In this document: in pieces, positions 16,574-27,559 of the stretch
Layout: the number at the start of each line of letters is the position of its first letter
Position numbering within the stretch: position 1 is the first letter of the stretch
From: Brevibacterium limosum
GTDB taxonomy: Bacteria; Actinomycetota; Actinomycetes; Actinomycetales; Brevibacteriaceae
DNA length: 64,000 nucleotides
Assembly: GCF_011617705.1 (NCBI RefSeq)
Contig: NZ_CP050154.1
Coordinates: forward strand, 4,092,001-4,156,000
Reading direction: 5' to 3'
Program-made: the position numbers and the translations under genes
The notes under the pieces: model-generated
Database searches by the model: none
Seen by the model: only the letters and a program-made list of their open reading frames with translations
What the model was told of the DNA's origin: nothing

Positions 16574-18001
16574 TCAGCACTCGATGACGTTGACGGCGAG
16601 GCCGCCGCGCGATGTCTCCTTGTACTTCGATTTCATATCGGCTCCAGTCTGCCGCATGGTCTCGATCGCCTGGTCGAGGCTCACCCGATGCGAGCCGTCG
16701 CCGTGCATCGCCAGCCGGGCCGCGTTGATCGCCTTCACCGAGGCTATGGCATTGCGTTCGATGCAGGGCACCTGCACGAGCCCGCCGACCGGGTCGCACG
16801 TGAGCCCGAGGTTGTGCTCGAGACCGATCTCCGCGGCGTTCTCGACCTGCTCCGGTGTGCCGCCGAGGACGGCGCACAATCCTGCGGCAGCCATCGCACA
16901 CGCGGATCCGACTTCTCCCTGACAGCCCACCTCGGCGCCGGAGATCGATGCATTGCGCTTGAAGAGGATCCCGATCGCCCCGGCCGTGAGCAGGAACGTC
17001 ACGACGGCATCGTCGGAATCCTCCGTCTCGACGACGAACCGGTCCATGTAATGGAGCACCGCCGGAATGATGCCCGCGGCCCCGTTCGTCGGGGCGGTGA
17101 CGATGCGTCCGCCCGAGGCGTTCTCCTCATTGACGGCCAGCGCGTAGAGGTTGACCCATTCGAGGGCGTCGAGCGACCCCGATGCCTGGTAGTCCGCTGC
17201 TTCGAGCTTCTCCCGCAGTTCAGGGGCACGCCTGCGCACCTTGAGCCCGCCGGGCAGCGTCGTCTCCTCACGCGTGCACCCGTTGTGCACGCATTCGCGC
17301 ATCACCGCCCAGATCGCCAACAGCTTCTCCCGCAGCTGAGCATCGGTGTGAGCAGCGCGTTCGTTGACGGCCATGAGCTCGGCGATGCTCAGCCCGTGCT
17401 CACGGCAGCGGGCGAGGAGCTCATCGGCCGTGGCGAACTCGATCGCCTGACCCGTCTCCCCCTCGGTGGCGCCCTGCTGGCCGGCCGACTCGGCGGCCTC
17501 GATCGCCTCGGCGGCGTCGTTCTCGGCAGCGAGCTCCTCGGCGGTGACGACGAATCCCCCGCCGACCGAGTAGTACTCGCGCTCGATGACCTCATCGTCG
17601 ACCTCGGCACGGATGACCATCCCATTGGGATGGCCGGGCAGGCTCTTCCGCAGGTGGAGGACGAGATCCGTCTCCGCTTCGAATTCGATGACCAGACGCC
17701 CGCCGAGGTGGAGCTTGCGTTGCGTCTTGACCTCCTCGACCAGCGGGCCCACCTGGTCGGGGTCGAGCGTCTCGGGATCGAAACCGCTTAAGCCCACGAG
17801 CACCGCCGAGTCCGAACCGTGCCCGATTCCGGTCGCGGCCAGCGAACCGTAGAGTCCGACGCGGACCCGGCGGACCCGGTGCAGGATCCCCTGCCCGTTG
17901 AGTTCGTCGACGAATCGGAGTGCGGCCCGCATCGGCCCCACCGTGTGGGAGGAGGAGGGGCCGATGCCGATCGAGAAGAGATCGAGGACCCCGAGTGCCA
18001 T
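16574..18001 (-). CDS. sdaA: L-serine ammonia-lyase, iron-sulfur dependent
   Basis: Deaminates L-serine to pyruvate. 475 residues, the single-chain alpha+beta type. The N-terminal SISFSSSHT-like signature reads [17 protein letters not shown]; the alpha domain has the [4Fe-4S] cysteine contexts [21 protein letters not shown] and [18 protein letters not shown], and it ends [11 protein letters not shown] with a C-terminal cysteine as in E. coli enzymes. The ATG overlaps the soxG stop by one base (TGATG), so serine produced by GlyA from sarcosine-derived glycine is channelled to pyruvate by the same operon. Confidence 0.93.
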   Translation of the reverse strand: MALGVLDLFSIGIGPSSSHTVGPMRAALRFVDELNGQGILHRVRRVRVGLYGSLAATGIGHGSDSAVLVGLSGFDPETLDPDQVGPLVEEVKTQRKLHLGGRLVIEFEAETDLVLHLRKSLPGHPNGMVIRAEVDDEVIEREYYSVGGGFVVTAEELAAENDAAEAIEAAESAGQQGATEGETGQAIEFATADELLARCREHGLSIAELMAVNERAAHTDAQLREKLLAIWAVMRECVHNGCTREETTLPGGLKVRRRAPELREKLEAADYQASGSLDALEWVNLYALAVNEENASGGRIVTAPTNGAAGIIPAVLHYMDRFVVETEDSDDAVVTFLLTAGAIGILFKRNASISGAEVGCQGEVGSACAMAAAGLCAVLGGTPEQVENAAEIGLEHNLGLTCDPVGGLVQVPCIERNAIASVKAINAARLAMHGDGSHRVSLDQAIETMRQTGADMKSKYKETSRGGLAVNVIEC

Positions 18002-18708
18002 CAGCCGACGTCCTCTTCGCGCGCCGAGGCACGGCCGGCATCGCCCGCCCCGACCTCGGCACTCTCGCCGTCGTCGAGGAACTCGGCCATTCCGTCGAGC
18101 AGCCAGCGGACGGTGAAGTCCGCGAAGCTCGCTCGCGGGTAGACACGGTATTCGAGCACCGAGGAGTGGTGGAGGATGACCGGGACGGGGCCCAGCGCAG
18201 TGACGATCGCGGTGCCGACGCCGAAGGCGCGCGGGTGAAGGTCGGCGCGGCAGCTCTTCTCGAGCACTTCCCGGGCCTTCGAGCCCGAAAGCTGGAGGAT
18301 CGTGCGGTTGGCGGAGAGATCGACCGCCTGTCCGGGCAGTCCTTCGAGACCCGCCTCGGCGACGAGAGTCTCCCCTGGCTGCTGCTGGCGGGAGACGTCG
18401 ACGGCGAGGAACTCATCGGGGCTCAGCCACAGGATGTGCAGTCCTGCACCATCGCCGGTGACCTCACCGACCCGACGCGGCAGCGGCAGGCCGAAGACGT
18501 CTTCGAGCGCCCGCCCAGAGGCCGAATCCGGCTCTGCCCGCAGACCGAGCTGGACGGAGAACGGCAGCTCGCGCAGAGCGACCCGGCGCCCGCCGGCGGC
18601 ACTCGCATCGGTCATCGCCTCGGCCAGATGCGCGGCCGGGGAGACCCGGAGGTCTTCGAGGGATTCGAGGGTGACCAGGGTGTCAGTAGAGTAGGTGGTG
18701 TCAGCCAT
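18001..18708 (-). CDS. soxG: Sarcosine oxidase gamma subunit
   Basis: 235 residues, related to the N-terminal part of aminomethyltransferases (GcvT). [28 protein letters not shown] and [24 protein letters not shown] are recognisable gamma-subunit segments. A structural subunit without its own redox cofactor. ATG 18708 overlaps the end of soxA by eight bases; longer upstream reading lacks homology. Its stop overlaps sdaA. Confidence 0.88.
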   Translation of the reverse strand: MADTTYSTDTLVTLESLEDLRVSPAAHLAEAMTDASAAGGRRVALRELPFSVQLGLRAEPDSASGRALEDVFGLPLPRRVGEVTGDGAGLHILWLSPDEFLAVDVSRQQQPGETLVAEAGLEGLPGQAVDLSANRTILQLSGSKAREVLEKSCRADLHPRAFGVGTAIVTALGPVPVILHHSSVLEYRVYPRASFADFTVRWLLDGMAEFLDDGESAEVGAGDAGRASAREEDVG

Positions 18709-21628
18709 CGCGGCGGTTCCCTTCCGGATCGTAGAAGACAGGTGAGGTGATCTCGACGTCGACCACGGTGTCCCCGAGCGGGGACTGGACGACCTCACCA
18801 GTCCGGTTGCGGCCGTTCTCGACGAGCGCGAGCCCGATGGGCCGGTCGAGGCTGGGTGAGATGTAGGACGAGGTGACGTGGCCGATCATCGGCACCGGTC
18901 CCTCCTCGGGAGTGACGGGGGTGCCCGAGGTGATGAGCTGGGCGCCTTCGGCCAGTCGCGTGGTCCCGTCGACCGGCAGCACTCCCACGAGATGCTTGCG
19001 GTCCTCCCTGACGTTGTCGGCCCGTGTGTAGGAGCGCTTGCCGATGAAGTCCTTGAGCTTCGAGACGATCCACTCCATACCCGCATCCTGCGGGGTCACG
19101 GTGCCGTCGGTGTCTTGACCGACGATGATGAAGCCCTTCTCGGCACGCAGCACGTGCATGACTTCGGTCCCGTACGGGGTGATGTCGTACTCGGCACCTG
19201 CCTCGGCGACGGCCTCCCAGACAGTCAGCCCGTAGAACGTGTCGACGTTGATCTCGAAGGCGAGCTCGCCGGAGAAGGAGATCCGGCAGATCCGTGCGGG
19301 GATGCCGTTCGCCAACGTGGTCTCTCGGAAGCCCATGAACTCGAAGGCCTCGTTCGACACGTCGAGGTTCGGAGCGAGCTTCGCGATGACGTCCCGTGAC
19401 CGGGGACCGGCCACGGCGACGGTCGACCACTGTTCGGTCACCGAGGTGAAGACGACGTCGAGTTCGGGCCATTCGGTCTGGTGCCATTCCTCGAGCCATT
19501 CGAGGACGGTCGCCGCGCCGCCGGTCGTCGTCGTCATGTAGTAGCGGTCCTCGGCCACCCGCAGGGTCACGCCGTCGTCGAAGATCATTCCGTCGGGCTT
19601 GCACATCAGTCCGTAGCGGCCCTTGCCGACCTTGAGCTTCTTGAAGCCGTTCGTGTAGATCTGGCCGAGGAATTCCCCGGCGTCCTTCCCGCGGATCTCG
19701 ATCTTGCCGAGCGTCGAGGCGTCCTGGAAGCCGACGGATTCGCGCACGGCCTTGCCCTCGCGCAGCACCGCCGCCTCCATGTCCTCACCCGGCTTCGGGT
19801 AGTACCAGGGGCGCTTCCACTGCCCGACGTCTTCGAACTCGGCACCGTGGGCGACGTGCCAGGGGTGGATCGAGGTGACCCGCGCCGGGTCGAAGAGTTC
19901 ACCCTTGCGCCGTCCGGCCAGTGCCGCGAAGGGCACCGGGGCGAAGGGGGCGCGGAAGGTCGTGTGCCCAACCTGTCCGAGGTCGTCGGCCTCCCCCAGC
20001 ACCGAGGCGATCGCGCCGATCGCGTTGACTGCTGAGGTCTTGCCCTGATCGTTCGCCGTCGAGATCGAGGTGTAGCGCTTGATGTGCTCGACCGAGCGCA
20101 TGCCCGCGCCCATCGCCCGCTGCACATCGGCGACGGTCTGGTCACGTTGGAAGTCGATGAAGTGCGTGGTCAGCGCGTCGTGGTCATCCTCGGCCGAGGT
20201 GACCAGCCACAGCGGACGGGCCGGGGCATAGGCCATCGGGAAGGCCGCGGGGACGGCGAGGGCGGCGGGGAACCCGGTCCGGTTCGCTGCGGCATTGCCC
20301 GCCTCGGCACCCTGACGCAATGCCGATTCGAGCGAGTAGTCTCCGGTGACGGAGCCTGCCGTGAACTGGTCACGCACGGGCGTCGTCGGCACGAAGGCCG
20401 CGATGTCGCCGTTCCAGTGGATCTTGCCCTTGCGCTGACCGTGCAGGTGGATGACCGGCGAGTGTCCGCCGGAGACGGCAAGCAGGTCGACGGCGATCTC
20501 TTCGCTCTCACCTGCGGCAACGCCGTCATCGTCGAGTCCGGCGACGGTGATCGCGCTGATCCGTCCGGCGGGCCCCTCACCGGCGGTGTCGGTGACGGCC
20601 GAGCCGAGGATGAGACGGGTGCCCGTGGCTTCGGTGACGGCTTCTGCCACCGCCGAGGCGGTCGGGCGGGAGTCGATGATCGCGGGGACGGTGATGCCTG
20701 CCGCGTGGAGGTCGGCCACGAGATCGTAGGCGGAGTCGTTCGTCGTCGCCACGGTCACGTTCTGCCCTGCGGCGACGCCAAAGCGGCCGAGGTAGGTGCG
20801 CACGGCCGAGGCCAGCATGATGCCCGGGCGGTCGTTGTCGGCGAAGACGATCGGACGGTCGTGGGCGCCGGTGGCGAGCACGACCTGGCCGGCGCGGATG
20901 TGCCAGACTCTCTGGCGCACTCCGCGGCCACCGGCCGCGGCGACGGCTTCGGTGCGGTCTTCGAGGGCAACGAAGAAGTTCGAGTCGTAGCTGCCGAAGA
21001 CCGTGGTGTTCTTCACGTACGTGAGTTCTTCGTGCTCGGCGAAACCGGCGACGGTGGCCTCGGCCCAGGCGGTGGCGTCCTGTCCGTCGATGGTCTCGGC
21101 CGTGGCCGGTCCCGCGGCGAGCAGGGAGCCGCCGGGCAGGGACTGGTCGTCAAGGAGGAGGGTGCGCGCACCGGACTTGCCGGCCTCCCGTGCGGCGGCG
21201 AGTCCGGCGGGCCCGGCGCCGACGATGAGGACGTCGGTGTGCACGTGCTCGTGTTCGTAGGTCAGTTCGTCCTGGCCGGGATCGAGGATCCCGAGCCCGG
21301 CGAGGTAGTCGGCCTCGAGTCCTTCGGCGATGGCCACGCGTGTGGCGGGCAGCATCGACTCGGAGACGTCTCCGGAGTACCGGGAATGCACGCGGACGAG
21401 CGCATTGGACTCCTCGACGCCGGCGCCGAGGATGCCGCGGGCCCGACCCAGATAGGTCGAGTTTCCGCAGTCGATGCGGCCCGCGGCGATGAGGGCACTG
21501 GCGATCGTGTCACCGGCGAAGCCCGAGTAGGTCTGTCCGTCGACGGTGAAGTCGATCGGTCGGGTGGTGTCGATGCCGGTGGCAGAGGGCAGTCGAGAAG
21601 CGGAGTGCAGACGGGTGGTGTTCGTCAT
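18701..21628 (-). CDS. soxA: Sarcosine oxidase alpha subunit
   Basis: The 975-residue large subunit of the heterotetrameric enzyme; binds NAD+ and carries the THF-dependent half. Order: an N-terminal Fer2-like segment ([20 protein letters not shown]), a pyridine-nucleotide disulfide oxidoreductase domain with [21 protein letters not shown] near residue 135, then from about residue 575 a GcvT-like aminomethyltransferase domain. The last part takes the methyl carbon to 5,10-methylene-THF. Start ATG 21628 has AGGAGAGG before it and overlaps soxD (ATGA). Length and domain order are normal, so the enzyme should be functional. Confidence 0.94.
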   Translation of the reverse strand: MTNTTRLHSASRLPSATGIDTTRPIDFTVDGQTYSGFAGDTIASALIAAGRIDCGNSTYLGRARGILGAGVEESNALVRVHSRYSGDVSESMLPATRVAIAEGLEADYLAGLGILDPGQDELTYEHEHVHTDVLIVGAGPAGLAAAREAGKSGARTLLLDDQSLPGGSLLAAGPATAETIDGQDATAWAEATVAGFAEHEELTYVKNTTVFGSYDSNFFVALEDRTEAVAAAGGRGVRQRVWHIRAGQVVLATGAHDRPIVFADNDRPGIMLASAVRTYLGRFGVAAGQNVTVATTNDSAYDLVADLHAAGITVPAIIDSRPTASAVAEAVTEATGTRLILGSAVTDTAGEGPAGRISAITVAGLDDDGVAAGESEEIAVDLLAVSGGHSPVIHLHGQRKGKIHWNGDIAAFVPTTPVRDQFTAGSVTGDYSLESALRQGAEAGNAAANRTGFPAALAVPAAFPMAYAPARPLWLVTSAEDDHDALTTHFIDFQRDQTVADVQRAMGAGMRSVEHIKRYTSISTANDQGKTSAVNAIGAIASVLGEADDLGQVGHTTFRAPFAPVPFAALAGRRKGELFDPARVTSIHPWHVAHGAEFEDVGQWKRPWYYPKPGEDMEAAVLREGKAVRESVGFQDASTLGKIEIRGKDAGEFLGQIYTNGFKKLKVGKGRYGLMCKPDGMIFDDGVTLRVAEDRYYMTTTTGGAATVLEWLEEWHQTEWPELDVVFTSVTEQWSTVAVAGPRSRDVIAKLAPNLDVSNEAFEFMGFRETTLANGIPARICRISFSGELAFEINVDTFYGLTVWEAVAEAGAEYDITPYGTEVMHVLRAEKGFIIVGQDTDGTVTPQDAGMEWIVSKLKDFIGKRSYTRADNVREDRKHLVGVLPVDGTTRLAEGAQLITSGTPVTPEEGPVPMIGHVTSSYISPSLDRPIGLALVENGRNRTGEVVQSPLGDTVVDVEITSPVFYDPEGNRRDG

Positions 21629-21915
21629 CGAACCTCTCCTTGCGTGTCGGGACGGGGCGAGCCGATCGGGTAGATCGCGGTGAAGTCGTAGGTGGCGGTG
21701 TCGCGGACGGCGTTGAACCACTTCCGGCAGCCGGCGCTGTGGCTCCACATCTCGGCAAAGGCACCGCGACTGTTCTCACGGTAGAAGAGGTACTCGCCCC
21801 ATTCCCTGTCGGTCAGGGCGTACGGGTCTTCGGGGTAGGGAACGTGCGCCTGTCCGCCGTAGTGGAATTCGGTTTCGTCCCTCGGCCCGCAGTTCGGGCA
21901 GTGGATGAGCAGCAT
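21625..21915 (-). CDS. soxD: Sarcosine oxidase delta subunit
   Basis: 96 residues, starting [17 protein letters not shown]. In the known structures zinc is held by Cys6, Cys9, His59 and Cys63; counting here gives Cys6, Cys9, His59 (MWSHSAGC) and Cys63, all conserved at identical positions. It stabilises the alpha-beta assembly. It lies between soxB and soxA in the classic soxBDAG order and overlaps soxA by four bases. Confidence 0.93.
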   Translation of the reverse strand: MLLIHCPNCGPRDETEFHYGGQAHVPYPEDPYALTDREWGEYLFYRENSRGAFAEMWSHSAGCRKWFNAVRDTATYDFTAIYPIGSPRPDTQGEVR

Positions 21916-21947
21916 GTCGGTCCTTTCAGTCCGGTGCGTCGACTCGC

Positions 21948-23165
21948 TCAGTGCGCCACGGCGGCGGCGCCGTGTTCGTCGATGAGGTGGCCGGTTTCGA
22001 AGCGGTCGAGGGCGAACGGGGCGTTGAGCGGGTGGGGTTCGTCGTTCGCGATGGTGTGGGCGTAGGTGAAGCCCGCCGCAGGGGTTCCTTTGAAGCCGCC
22101 GGTGCCCCAGCCGCAGTTGGCGTAGAGTCCCTCGACTTCGGTCTTCGACACGATCGGTGAGGCGTCGAGGGTGACGTCGACGTTGCCGCCCCAGGTGCGC
22201 AGCACATGAGCGCGGGCGAAGATCGGGAAGAGCTCGACCGCCGCGGCCAGCTGCTCCTCGATGACGTGGAAGCCGCCTCGTTGACCGTAGCCGTTGTACG
22301 AGTCGACGCCGGCGCCCATGACGAGTTCGCCCTTGTGCGCCTGGGAGACGTAGACGTGGACGTGGTTGGACATGACCACGGTCGGGTGCACGGGTTCGAA
22401 GAGTTCGGAGACCAACGCCTGCAGCGGGTGGGTCTGGATCGGCAGACGGATCCCGGCCATGTCGGCGAGCACCGAGGAGTCGCCGGCCACGGCCAGGGCG
22501 ACCTTCTCGGTGGCGATCGGTCCGCGGTTCGTCTGCACGCCGACGACCTTGTCGCCGATGCGATCGATGCCGGTGACCTCGCAGTTCTGGATGATGTCGA
22601 CACCCATCTCATCGGCCTTGCGGGCGAAGGCCCAGGCCACGTGGTCGTGCTTGGCGATGCCGGCGCGCGGCTGATAGGTCCCGCCCATCACGGGGTAACG
22701 GAGGTCGTCGCCGATGTTGATGATCGGGCAGACTTCCTTGACCTGCTTGGGATCGAGCCATTCGGCGTCGACGCCGTTGAGCCTGTTCGCATTCACACGG
22801 CGCTGGGATTCGCGCACGTCCTGGAGAGTGTGGGCGAGGTTGAGCACGCCGCGCTGGGAGAAGAGGAAGTCGTAGTCGAGTTCGGCCGGCAGCTGCTCCC
22901 AGAGCTTGAGCGACTTCTCATAGATCGCGGCGGACTCGTCCCACAGGTAGTTCGAGCGGATGATCGTCGTGTTCCGGGCCATATTGCCCCCGGCGAGCCA
23001 ACCCCTCTCAAGAATGGCGATGTTCGTCATTCCGTGGTTCTTCGCCAGATAGTAGGCGGTGGCGAGTCCGTGTCCGCCGCCGCCGACGATGACGGCTTCG
23101 TAGGACTTCTTCGGCTCCGGATTGCGCCACAGGAAGTCGGGGTGTTCGGGAAGCTGGTCAGCCAT
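21948..23165 (-). CDS. soxB: Sarcosine oxidase beta subunit
   Basis: Oxidises the N-methyl group of sarcosine using FAD and covalent FMN. 405 residues. The FAD motif [22 protein letters not shown] is at residues 24-46. The covalent-FMN histidine of the family falls at His173 here, in [16 protein letters not shown], the expected number. The C-terminal [16 protein letters not shown] closes the FAD site. The ATG overlaps the glyA stop by one base. Confidence 0.94.
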   Translation of the reverse strand: MADQLPEHPDFLWRNPEPKKSYEAVIVGGGGHGLATAYYLAKNHGMTNIAILERGWLAGGNMARNTTIIRSNYLWDESAAIYEKSLKLWEQLPAELDYDFLFSQRGVLNLAHTLQDVRESQRRVNANRLNGVDAEWLDPKQVKEVCPIINIGDDLRYPVMGGTYQPRAGIAKHDHVAWAFARKADEMGVDIIQNCEVTGIDRIGDKVVGVQTNRGPIATEKVALAVAGDSSVLADMAGIRLPIQTHPLQALVSELFEPVHPTVVMSNHVHVYVSQAHKGELVMGAGVDSYNGYGQRGGFHVIEEQLAAAVELFPIFARAHVLRTWGGNVDVTLDASPIVSKTEVEGLYANCGWGTGGFKGTPAAGFTYAHTIANDEPHPLNAPFALDRFETGHLIDEHGAAAVAH

Positions 23166-24532
23166 CAGCGTGCTCCGATCTCGGTGAGGGTGGGGTACAG
23201 GGGGTGGTCGTTCGCGAGTCGGGTGACCCGTTCGCTCAGCTCTGCGATGGCCTCCGGGCTCGCGCCGTTCTCGTCCGTGCCGGCCTTGAGCACCTCGGCG
23301 ATGATGTCGGCTGCTTCAGCGAATGCTTCGCTGCCGAATCCGCGGCTGGCGAGCGCCGGTGTGCCGATCCGCAGACCGGAGGTGACCATCGGCGGCCTGG
23401 GGTCGTCGGGCACGGCGTTGCGGTTGACGGTGATGCCGATCTGGGCGAGCAGATCTTCCGCCTGGGCTCCGTCGAGGGTCGAGTTGCGCAGATCGACGAG
23501 GACGAGGTGGACGTCGGTGCCGCCGGTGAGGACGGAGATTCCGCGTTCGGCGACATCGTCTTCGGTCAGGCGGCGGGCGAGTTCGCCGGCCCCGGCCAGG
23601 GTCCGCTTCTGCTTGTCGACGAAGGCGTCGGTGGCGGCCAGACCGAAGGCCACCGCCTTGCCTGCGATGACGTGTTCGAGGGGTCCGCCCTGTTGACCGG
23701 GGAAGACGGCGGAATTGATCTTCTTCGCGATGTCCGCGTCATTGGTGAGGATGATGCCGCCTCGGGGGCCGCCGAGGGTCTTGTGCGTCGTCGAGGACAC
23801 GACGTGGGCGTGCGGGACCGGTGAGGGGTGGAGTCCGGCGGCGACGAGTCCGGCGAAGTGGGCCATGTCGACCATGAGGTAGGCACCGACCGAGTCGGCG
23901 ATGCGACGGAACTCGGCGAAGTCGAGCTGCCGGGTGTAGGCCGACCAGCCGCCGACGATGAGCTTCGGCTGGTGCTCGTGGGCGAGGCGTTCGACCTCGG
24001 CCATGTCGACGCGTCCCGTTTCGGCGTCGAGGCCGTAGGGGACGATCGAGTAGAGGCGGCCGGAGAAGTTGATCTTCATTCCGTGGGTGAGGTGGCCGCC
24101 GTGGGCGAGATTGAGTCCGAGGACGGTGTCCCCGGGACGGATGAGGGCGTGCATGACCGAGGCGTTGGCCTGGGCTCCGGAGTGCGGCTGGACGTTCGCG
24201 TACGCGGCTCCGAAGAGTGCCTTGACGCGGTCGATGGCGATGCCTTCGATCTCGTCGACGTGTTCGCAGCCGCCGTAGTAGCGGCGGCCGGGGTACCCCT
24301 CGGCGTACTTGTTCGTGAGCACCGACCCTTGAGCTTCCATGACGGCCGAGGCGGTGTGGTTCTCCGAGGCGATCATCTCCAGTCCCTCGCGCTGCCGGGC
24401 CAGTTCGGCGTCGATGAATCCGGCGATCTGCGGATCGAGTTCAGCGATCGAGGTGCTCAGTTCGACGGGTTCACGACTGGGGAAGGCTTCGGTCGTGCCG
24501 GCTTCGGCGGGGTTTGCGAGTTGCTCTGTCAT
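23165..24532 (-). CDS. glyA: Serine hydroxymethyltransferase
   Basis: Interconverts glycine plus 5,10-methylene-THF with serine. 455 residues including an N-terminal extension of about 25. The PLP-lysine motif is [16 protein letters not shown], and [21 protein letters not shown] and [12 protein letters not shown] are family landmarks. As first gene of the sox operon it is a catabolic copy, consuming both sarcosine oxidase products; a housekeeping glyA would be expected elsewhere. AAGGAG precedes the ATG. The upstream gap to a divergent gntR holds a TGATATATCA-like box. Confidence 0.94.
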   Translation of the reverse strand: MTEQLANPAEAGTTEAFPSREPVELSTSIAELDPQIAGFIDAELARQREGLEMIASENHTASAVMEAQGSVLTNKYAEGYPGRRYYGGCEHVDEIEGIAIDRVKALFGAAYANVQPHSGAQANASVMHALIRPGDTVLGLNLAHGGHLTHGMKINFSGRLYSIVPYGLDAETGRVDMAEVERLAHEHQPKLIVGGWSAYTRQLDFAEFRRIADSVGAYLMVDMAHFAGLVAAGLHPSPVPHAHVVSSTTHKTLGGPRGGIILTNDADIAKKINSAVFPGQQGGPLEHVIAGKAVAFGLAATDAFVDKQKRTLAGAGELARRLTEDDVAERGISVLTGGTDVHLVLVDLRNSTLDGAQAEDLLAQIGITVNRNAVPDDPRPPMVTSGLRIGTPALASRGFGSEAFAEAADIIAEVLKAGTDENGASPEAIAELSERVTRLANDHPLYPTLTEIGAR

Positions 24533-24581
24533 GGATCTCCTTTGACCTGTCGCAATCAGCTGTCCTCAACTGATCAGCAAC

Positions 24582-24591
24582 TAATATATCA
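24582..24591. promoter_or_regulatory. Candidate GntR operator in the glyA-gntR divergent gap
   Basis: TAATATATCA differs by one base from the perfect palindrome TGATATATCA found again at 25428-25437 before the transporter gene. It is 50 bases upstream of glyA and 78 bases upstream of gntR. Confidence 0.5.
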
Positions 24592-24668
24592 GATGCGTTC
24601 CTGTAGTGTAGGCAGAGAAATCCAGTCGACGCAATACATTGTCAGCAGAGTTTTCCAGGAGTCTTCTC

Positions 24669-25331
24669 ATGAGCGCATCCGCCGACGCGACGTCACCGAC
24701 GACGTCCCTGGCGAATCACGCCTATGAGATCCTGCGGCACCGGCTCATCGTGCTCGACATCGCTCCGGGCGATCCGATCAACGAGGCTGCCCTGAGCGCC
24801 GAACTCGAGGTCGGCCGCACGCCGATCCGCGAGGCACTCAAACGCCTCGAGCGCGATCACCTCGTCGTGTCCTATCCGCGGCGCGGAACCTTCGCCACCA
24901 ATGTCGACCTCACCGATCTGTCGACGATCTCGGAGATGAGGGAAGCTCTCGAGCCGATCGCCGCCCGTCGCGCGGCCCGCAGCCTCACATCCGAGCGGCG
25001 CATGGATTTCTCGGCCGCGATCGCCGGCCTCAAGGCACTCGAGTCGACCGACGATCAGCGCACGCTCATGGAGCGCGACCTCGAGGTCCACCGACTCATC
25101 TACGGGTCTGCGGACAATCCGCACCTGTCGGAGACGCTCATCCGCCTCGACGATCTGGCCACCCGCATCTGGTGCCTCGTCATCCCGGGGATCCCGGATC
25201 TCGTCACCCACATCCGCGAGCACATCGATCTGCTCGAGGCGATCCTCGACGGCGACGAACAGACCGTGGCCGCCCGCGCCGCCGAGCACGTCCGCGAGTT
25301 CGACAAGACCGTCCGCTCCACCTTGCGCTGA
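24669..25331 (+). CDS. GntR-family regulator, FCD subgroup, divergent from the sox operon
   Basis: 220 residues. The winged helix (NHAYEILRHRLIVLDIAPGD; LSAELEVGRTPIREALKRLERDHLV) is followed by an FCD domain (EMREALEPIAARRAA; DLEVHRLIYGSADNPHLSETL). The Asp/His residues for metal or carboxylate ligand binding are present in DLEVHRLIY. Start ATG 24669 has AGGAG seven bases before it. Divergence from glyA and shared TGATATATCA-type boxes suggest that it controls glyA-sox and the following transporter. Confidence 0.88.
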   Translation: MSASADATSPTTSLANHAYEILRHRLIVLDIAPGDPINEAALSAELEVGRTPIREALKRLERDHLVVSYPRRGTFATNVDLTDLSTISEMREALEPIAARRAARSLTSERRMDFSAAIAGLKALESTDDQRTLMERDLEVHRLIYGSADNPHLSETLIRLDDLATRIWCLVIPGIPDLVTHIREHIDLLEAILDGDEQTVAARAAEHVREFDKTVRSTLR

Positions 25332-25427
25332 GGCGCCCCTCCACCTGGCACCGAGGGCCCACTCCGCCCCGTACCGACCTCGGCATCCGTTGACGTGATC
25401 ACAAACACACGCTAACGTGCTTGAATG

Positions 25428-25437
25428 TGATATATCA
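25428..25437. promoter_or_regulatory. Candidate GntR operator before the YkvI-like gene
   Basis: TGATATATCA is a perfect 10-bp palindrome 55 bases upstream of the transporter ATG and is flanked by the same CAG as the box at 24582. Confidence 0.5.
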
Positions 25438-25491
25438 GTTGTCGACCTGACTCTGTCGACCACCTCATTCCCTCAACGACGAAGGACTTCC

Positions 25492-26610
25492 ATGACTGAC
25501 ACCTCCACCGCCGCTCATCTGGCTTCAACCGAGAAGACCAGCATCCTGCGGATCATCACATACGCCGGAGCGATCATCGCGTTCCTCATCGGCTCGGGCT
25601 TCGCGACCGGCCAAGAGATCCTCCAGTACTACGCGTCCTACGGTTTCTGGGGCGTCTTCGGCACCGGTCTTCTGGTGCTCGTGCTCATCTCCTATGTCGC
25701 CGTCGAGCTCTTCCTCACGGGCAGGCGGGAGCAGTTCGAGAAACCCTCACGCGTCTTCTACTACTACGGCGGAAAGTACCTCGGGACGTTCTTCGACTAC
25801 TTCTCGATCCTCTTCGTCTTCCTCTCCTTCACCGTGATGATCGCCGGTGCCGGCGCGGTCTTCGAGGAGCATTACGGACTGTCGAAGTTCATCGGCGGGA
25901 TCGCCTTGGCCGCTGTCGTCTGTGCCACCGTGTGGTTCGGGCTGACGAGCCTCGTCGACGTCATCGGCAAGATCGGCCCGGTCATCGTCGTCGTCGCGAT
26001 CGCCCTCGGCGTCTACGGCATCACGCGCGACCCCGCAGGCGTCTCCACCGGAGTCGATATCCTGCCGAGCCTCGACGTCACTCAGGCGTCCTCGAACTGG
26101 TTCCTCTCAGGGCTGTCCTATGTCGGATTCTGCATGCTCTGGCTCGCAGCGTTCCTCGCCGCCCTCGGCAAGACCGTGAAGAACCGGCGCGAGGCCACGG
26201 CTGGCGGCTTCGTCGGAGGCATTGCCTTCTCCCTGGCCTGCATGGTCGTCGGCCTCGGGCTGCTGGCCAACATCGGCGAGGTCTTCGACGTCGAGATCCC
26301 GATGCTCGTCCTCGCCAGCAGCCTCGGACCGTGGATCGGGGCGCTCATCTCCGTGATGATCCTCGCCGGAATCTACACGACGGCGATTCCGCTGCTGTGG
26401 ACGGTGTCATCGCGCTTCTTCGACGACAAGACGAAGAAGTTCAAGTACGTGACGATCGCACTCGCCGTTCTCGGCACGATCATCGGCCTCGTCCTGCCGT
26501 TCTCGCAGATGGTCAACATCGTCTACGTCATCAACGGCTACGTCGGCATCGTCCTCCTGGTGCTGATGATCATCCGCACGATCCGCCACGCGGCAGAGCG
26601 GAAAAGCTGA
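25492..26610 (+). CDS. YkvI-like (COG3949) membrane transporter
   Basis: A 372-residue protein with about ten hydrophobic helices and no signal peptide. The first helix TYAGAIIAFLIGSGFATGQE, with an unwound GSGFATGQE turn, matches the APC/LeuT-fold YkvI family, uncharacterised permeases related to amino-acid transporters. The end is a lysine-containing cytosolic tail. Its position after the sox regulator and its shared operator suggest uptake of sarcosine, glycine betaine derivatives or serine; this is inference. GAAGGA precedes ATG 25492. Confidence 0.78.
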   Translation: MTDTSTAAHLASTEKTSILRIITYAGAIIAFLIGSGFATGQEILQYYASYGFWGVFGTGLLVLVLISYVAVELFLTGRREQFEKPSRVFYYYGGKYLGTFFDYFSILFVFLSFTVMIAGAGAVFEEHYGLSKFIGGIALAAVVCATVWFGLTSLVDVIGKIGPVIVVVAIALGVYGITRDPAGVSTGVDILPSLDVTQASSNWFLSGLSYVGFCMLWLAAFLAALGKTVKNRREATAGGFVGGIAFSLACMVVGLGLLANIGEVFDVEIPMLVLASSLGPWIGALISVMILAGIYTTAIPLLWTVSSRFFDDKTKKFKYVTIALAVLGTIIGLVLPFSQMVNIVYVINGYVGIVLLVLMIIRTIRHAAERKS

Positions 26611-26671
26611 CCCCGCACCGAGGCGGCCGATCACTCTCGACACATCGACCACCCGTACCGATCCCCAGAAC

Positions 26672-26707
26672 GTCGCCTCGGATGATCCAGTGATCACCCG
26701 AGGCGAC
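26672..26707. terminator. Bidirectional terminator between convergent genes
   Basis: GTCGCCTCGG (26672-26681) pairs with CCGAGGCGAC (26698-26707), with TGATC/GATCA continuing the stem inside a CAGT loop. It lies between the convergent transporter and IclR genes. Confidence 0.75.
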
Positions 26708-26715
26708 GCCACCGC

Positions 26716-27414
26716 TCAACGACCGCCAAGCCGCTGCGAAATCCGCCTGGCCGCCTGAACGCAGTGTTCGCCGAGCTCGACGACCCGTTCAGCGTCGGTG
26801 CGGAACTTCGGGGCGGCAATGAGGACAGCGGCGACCACTTCACCGCGATGATCGCGCACGGGGGCGGCAATGCCGACCTCGTTCGGCGAAGTCTCCGCAT
26901 CATTGAGGGCGTAGGCGACACCATCGGTTCGTCCTTCACCGTCTTCGGCCTCGAGGAAGACCTTCACCGAGGCGCTGCCTTCCGTCCGATATCGTGACCC
27001 CAGGATCGACGTGTGCTTGACTGGCTGCGGGCTCGGGATCTGCTCGACGGTGATCGCCTCCGCCCCGTTCCAGACCATCAGCGCGCTCGTCTCCGCAGTG
27101 GCACGCGTCAGCGCCTGCAGAGTCGGATAGGCGGCACGCCGAACATCGAGGTCGGCCAGCAGCGGTCCTGCGATCGCGATGATGCCGAGGCCGAGCCGGT
27201 ACCGCTTGGACGGCACCTGTTCGACGATCCCTTCCTGCTCGAGCGAGGCAAGGATGCGCGACACCGTGCTCTTGTGCAGCCCCACGCGTGGGGCGATCTC
27301 GGTGACTCCGAGCTCCTGCCGGTCCGGCGCGAAGCAGCGCAGGATCGACACGGTGTTCTCGATGACCGAGGCACCACGACTCATGGAATCAGAATTCGAG
27401 CTCGTTCGAGGCAT
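26716..27414 (-). CDS. IclR-family transcriptional regulator
   Basis: 232 residues. Helix-turn-helix: VIENTVSILRCFAPDRQELGVTE then IAPRVGLHKSTVSRILASLEQEGIVE. Effector domain: IIAIAGPLLADLDVRRAAYP, SALMVWNGAEAITVEQIPSPQ and AAPVRDHRGEVVAAVLIAAPK. It follows creatinase on the same strand but a perfect 14-bp hairpin separates them, so it has its own transcript. It is a candidate creatine or sarcosine sensor for the module. Confidence 0.85.
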   Translation of the reverse strand: MPRTSSNSDSMSRGASVIENTVSILRCFAPDRQELGVTEIAPRVGLHKSTVSRILASLEQEGIVEQVPSKRYRLGLGIIAIAGPLLADLDVRRAAYPTLQALTRATAETSALMVWNGAEAITVEQIPSPQPVKHTSILGSRYRTEGSASVKVFLEAEDGEGRTDGVAYALNDAETSPNEVGIAAPVRDHRGEVVAAVLIAAPKFRTDAERVVELGEHCVQAARRISQRLGGR

Positions 27415-27463
27415 AATCTCACCCTATTCCCATTTGCCGACGTCGACCTTCTGACACAGCGAT

Positions 27464-27497
27464 GGGGAGAGCTGAGGTCTTGTCCTCAGCTCTCCCC
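27464..27497 (-). terminator. Strong hairpin terminator after creatinase
   Basis: GGGGAGAGCTGAGG-TCTTGT-CCTCAGCTCTCCCC: a perfect 14-pair stem with a six-base loop, 62 bases beyond the creatinase stop. No U-tract. Confidence 0.8.
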
Positions 27498-27559
27498 GCT
27501 CACCGAACCGCCAGCTCACCGACCACCGTCGGGCAGTGGGAACCGGCGTTCTGACAGAC

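Noticed and set aside
20084..21673. 529-codon open frame opposite soxA
   Set aside because: Low-complexity Gly/Arg/Asp product; soxA has full homology in the other strand.
24533..24668. Glycine riboswitch upstream of glyA
   Set aside because: The gap is only 136 bases with no tandem aptamer-like conserved core; a protein operator explains it better.
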